A stretch of DNA of 64,000 bases from Hygrocybe punicea. Lineage: Eukaryota; Basidiomycota; Agaricomycetes; Agaricales; Hygrophoraceae. The notes beneath the pieces were generated by a model, which saw nothing but the letters and a program-made list of their open reading frames with translations, was not told where the DNA came from and searched no databases. This document shows, piece by piece, positions 62,868-64,000 of this stretch. Numbering within the stretch: position 1 is the stretch's first letter; each line of letters starts with the position of its first letter. Location of the stretch: assembly GCA_963556145.1 (NCBI GenBank), contig OY744461.1:3968001-4032000 (forward strand), read 5' to 3'. The translations under genes and the position numbers were made by a program.

Positions 62868-64000
62868 TTACAATTTATCAACCAAACTAGAAATAAAGAA
62901 AGTAATATCATCTGGAACTTGCTTCTGCATCTCCCCATACATCTCCAGTTCCTGAAGCTCCTGTCCCCAATCCATACCATCAGTGAAATTAAGACCTCTA
63001 CCTTGTCGAATAGAATACTTCAACAGCTGCAAACCTTCCATAAGTTCAGGTGAAATACAACTTCGCCGAGCTGTCACAGTTTCTTTGCTTGAAGAAAATA
63101 CACGCTCACAAGGCACTGCTGATGCTTGTATTGGCAGAATATCCATTGCAAGGCCAAAAACACCTGGAAAACGCAGTTGATTTTCCTTGATACATTGTTG
63201 TCAAATAGCTAGCAATTATGAAAAAAAATTGCCACATGCCTGCCAAAATAGCAAACTCCCTGTTGCTGGTCGATCATCATGAAGATATGCATTACCTTCA
63301 ATTTCAGCAGATTGCTGTGGTGTTAGGCGATGTGGATGACGGTTGAGTCTCAGAATATCTCTTGCTGTGGGACGATGAGGTGCTGTGTTCACTGCTGCAG
63401 GCGCATCAGTTCTTGCAGCAGCAGTGGCAATGGCAGCAGCATGATATGGGCGAAGCTGGGAAAAATAAATGAGAATGAGTGAAATAAATATCATAGGAAC
63501 CTACAGCCTCAATAAATATATCCCTGGCCCACTCAACTCGCTCAGGCATATGCTCTTCAAACCAAGACAATTTGATGGAAGGATCAAGAACTGGAAAAAA
63601 CAAATAATCAATGCCTAATACAAAAAGAACAAAAAAATGACAAACTCATTGCCAGGGTATAAGCTGGAACCAAGTCAGTTCGTTGACTATAAGACTCAAG
63701 TTTGTCAAGGCCAGCTTGAACAATTTCAGCTGTCTCTTGATAGTCATCTTGATGTGCTTTCCAAACATCGATAATCGCTTCAAATGCTGGTATGGCGTGA
63801 CATAAGGTTGGCGTCTTTTCATGGAATATAATTTGTTGGAAAGCATGTGGAACCTAACAAACTGCATTTGAGTAGTGTATAGAGCTCTATTGTTTGAGAC
63901 ACCAACCTGGAGAATGATTTGAAATGCTTGAAGACCTTCCCAGTCCTGCTCAGTAAGTTGAAATTTTTGTAGACTAGAAAACTCTCGATTTTCAAGAAAG
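62868..64000 (-). pseudogene. hAT transposase, 3' part (continues beyond the window)
   Basis: Minus-strand exons from the window edge: LQKFQLTEQDWEGLQAFQII, HAFQQIIFHEKTPTLCHAIP with KLESYSQRTDLVPAYTLAM, VLDPSIKLSWFEEHMPERVE, an Ala-rich linker, and the dimerisation motif DILPIQASAVPCERVFSSSK with RRSCISPELMEGLQLLKYSI, ending at a stop at 62868. It is similar in plan to the 20956-24128 transposase but clearly divergent. No stop is seen in the visible exons, so it could be intact; its N-terminus and catalytic aspartates lie outside. Marked as partial rather than proven dead. Confidence 0.75.

Overview
The window looks like a transposon-dominated stretch of a filamentous basidiomycete (Agaricomycete-type) genome. 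The evidence is short GT-AG introns of about 45-60 bp, a mushroom-style kinase-like gene and F-box gene, DIRS-like and Ty3/gypsy retroelements of the kinds common in mushrooms, several hAT elements, a PIF/Harbinger element, and a fatty-acid-synthase relic whose order of pieces fits a fused beta-alpha enzyme. The species cannot be named from the sequence. No rRNA or tRNA gene and no CRISPR array were seen.

Layout. 1-6 kb: a foldback MITE, a simple-repeat element, short tandem repeats, a relic of an unknown gene and a 44-bp minisatellite. 6.09-31.1 kb: a deep nest. A Ty1/copia relic (20176-20769 and about 30590-31107) was invaded by a long-inverted-repeat element (6087-20175). That element carries a gypsy element (10915-19616), which carries a non-autonomous hAT (12051-14347), which carries a solo LTR (13478-14318). 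The copia relic also holds a hAT with an apparently intact transposase (20770-29143), itself split by a 4.5-kb palindromic element (24442-28940) that contains the only assembly gap (26479-26678), and a perfectly symmetric foldback (29230-30052). 31277-35653: a second, decayed hAT with a perfect 8-bp target duplication.

35.7-41.0 kb is the only host-like gene island: a kinase-like gene (minus), a small unknown gene (plus), an unknown decayed gene (minus) and a two-F-box-motif gene (minus). 41.9-54.4 kb is a minus-strand DIRS-like retroelement (Gag-like, RT, RNase H, tyrosine recombinase), split by two related non-autonomous LTR elements (42165-45146 and 46379-51592). The second of these contains a solo LTR and an unclassified DNA transposon. 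Then follow a hAT MITE (54436-54664), a decayed PIF/Harbinger element with its Myb-like partner gene (54.9-58.05 kb), a hAT-type left end with simple and tandem repeats (from 59096), a rearranged fatty-acid-synthase pseudogene (61.05-62.8 kb), and the 3' part of another hAT transposase running off the window.

Most notable: (i) the two non-autonomous LTR elements encode a protein with a regular array of SxQT/TQT-like motifs every 11-13 residues, resembling multivalent dynein-light-chain LC8 ligands, with an in-frame UGA-AUG junction kept in both; (ii) all five LTR insertions whose ends can be placed have 4-bp target duplications compatible with a central CG; (iii) very long palindromes of several sizes; (iv) a shared VVRPP micro-exon with splice donor in three otherwise unrelated low-complexity elements. 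Many disabling stops and LTR differences fit CpG-to-TpG decay.
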